DNA from: Muribaculaceae bacterium
GTDB taxonomy: Bacteria > Pseudomonadota > Alphaproteobacteria > Rs-D84
Assembly: GCA_023665245.1 (NCBI GenBank)
Contig: JAMPEH010000024.1
Span: forward strand, 1 to 23,644
DNA length: 23,644 nucleotides
Direction of reading: 5' to 3'
Position numbers and translations under genes: made by a program. The notes under the pieces are model-generated. The model had not been told where the DNA came from. It did not search any database and saw nothing but the letters and a program-made list of their open reading frames with translations. Shown in pieces: positions 23,344 through 23,644 of this stretch. Every line of letters starts with the position of its first letter. Position 1 is the stretch's first letter.

Positions 23344-23644
23344 CACAATTTATTGCTAATCGATGTGAAAAATACGAGGTTGTAGCCGAGAGGCATCAAC
23401 AGGTCGCGCATGGAAATCATTGTGGCGCCGGTGGTAACAAAATCGTCGTAGACGATAATGTTACGTTCCTTTGGAGGTTCACCCGACAAAGTGAACACTG
23501 CACCGACACGATGTTTGGAATGACACTCTGCGAGGTCTTCGTAGAACGGTATGCCGAGCATTTCGGCCAAACGTGCCGAAATAAGGGAGGCGAAGTTCCG
23601 GGTCTTGTGGCGACGCTTGGGCGAGGTAACGATGCACCAGTCGC
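23343..23644 (-). CDS. ComF-like phosphoribosyltransferase (partial, runs off the right edge)
   Basis: About 100 C-terminal residues are visible. They include CIVTSPKRRHKTRNF near the edge and the PRPP-binding signature NIIVYDDFVTTGATM, which together match ComF-type PRTases. The enzymatic role of ComF-like proteins is not established, although many are linked to DNA uptake or phage operons. The 5' end lies outside the window. The stop overlaps the next gene by one base. Confidence 0.8.
   Translation of the reverse strand, partial: DWCIVTSPKRRHKTRNFASLISARLAEMLGIPFYEDLAECHSKHRVGAVFTLSGEPPKERNIIVYDDFVTTGATMISMRDLLMPLGYNLVFFTSISNKL

Larger units (their letters stand above)
18787..23644 (-). 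mobile_element. Phage packaging-type gene block (prophage remnant or truncated prophage edge)
   Basis: Seven same-strand genes include a clear large terminase preceded by small-terminase-like, PLD-like and phosphoribosyltransferase genes, mostly overlapping by 1-35 bases. Strings like this occur in Bacteroidales prophages, as I recall. After the terminase, the usual portal and head genes are missing, and one unknown gene and then the restriction operon follow. The block continues beyond the right edge. I found no attachment-site repeat in the window. Confidence 0.6.

Noticed and set aside
1..23644. CRISPR arrays, tRNA or rRNA genes, and insertion sequences
   Set aside because: I found no regularly spaced repeats, cloverleaf-like sequence, rRNA-like stretch or transposase in the window.

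Overview
The window looks like a Bacteroidales chromosome, probably Muribaculaceae or a close Bacteroides/Prevotella relative. This rests on TAnnTTTG-type -7 promoter boxes, few Shine-Dalgarno sequences, a surface lipoprotein with an acidic sequence after the lipobox cysteine, a BtuG-type beta-propeller, GLUG repeats, and the C-terminal 'YNLxGI.I..P..G' tail typical of secreted proteins in this order. I assigned the organism from gene content only.

Region 1 (about 1-8991) is a vitamin B12 surface-uptake locus. Two cobalamin riboswitches drive two converging units. On the + strand, a riboswitch (about 446-711) precedes a DUF4465 surface lipoprotein (806-1780). On the - strand, a riboswitch (about 8978-8756) precedes btuB, btuG and a 1151-residue GLUG-repeat secreted protein. 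The two units meet at a 15-bp bidirectional terminator hairpin (1803-1839). The first ~430 bases hold no gene I can support.

Region 2 (about 8990-18660) is a phase-variable type I restriction-modification locus. hsdR, hsdM, a RhuM-family gene and hsdS run on the - strand from a promoter near 18620, through a leader that folds into a terminator-like hairpin. Beyond hsdS lie a spare 5' half-gene of hsdS (+ strand), a tyrosine recombinase (+ strand) and a spare 3' half-gene of hsdS (- strand). Four copies of one 15-bp core, in alternating orientation, sit exactly at the half-gene joints. Inversions between them can produce four HsdS proteins. The core is coding in both directions. At site B it is in frame with the recombinase, and at site A it leads into the btuB promoter and riboswitch.

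Region 3 (about 18700-23644) is a tightly overlapping - strand block of phage packaging type: a partial ComF-like phosphoribosyltransferase, a charged protein, a PLD-like protein, two small-terminase-like proteins, the large terminase, and a beta-rich protein I do not recognise. No portal or head gene follows, so it is either a prophage remnant or a prophage edge truncated where the restriction locus begins. No tRNA, rRNA, CRISPR array or IS element was seen.
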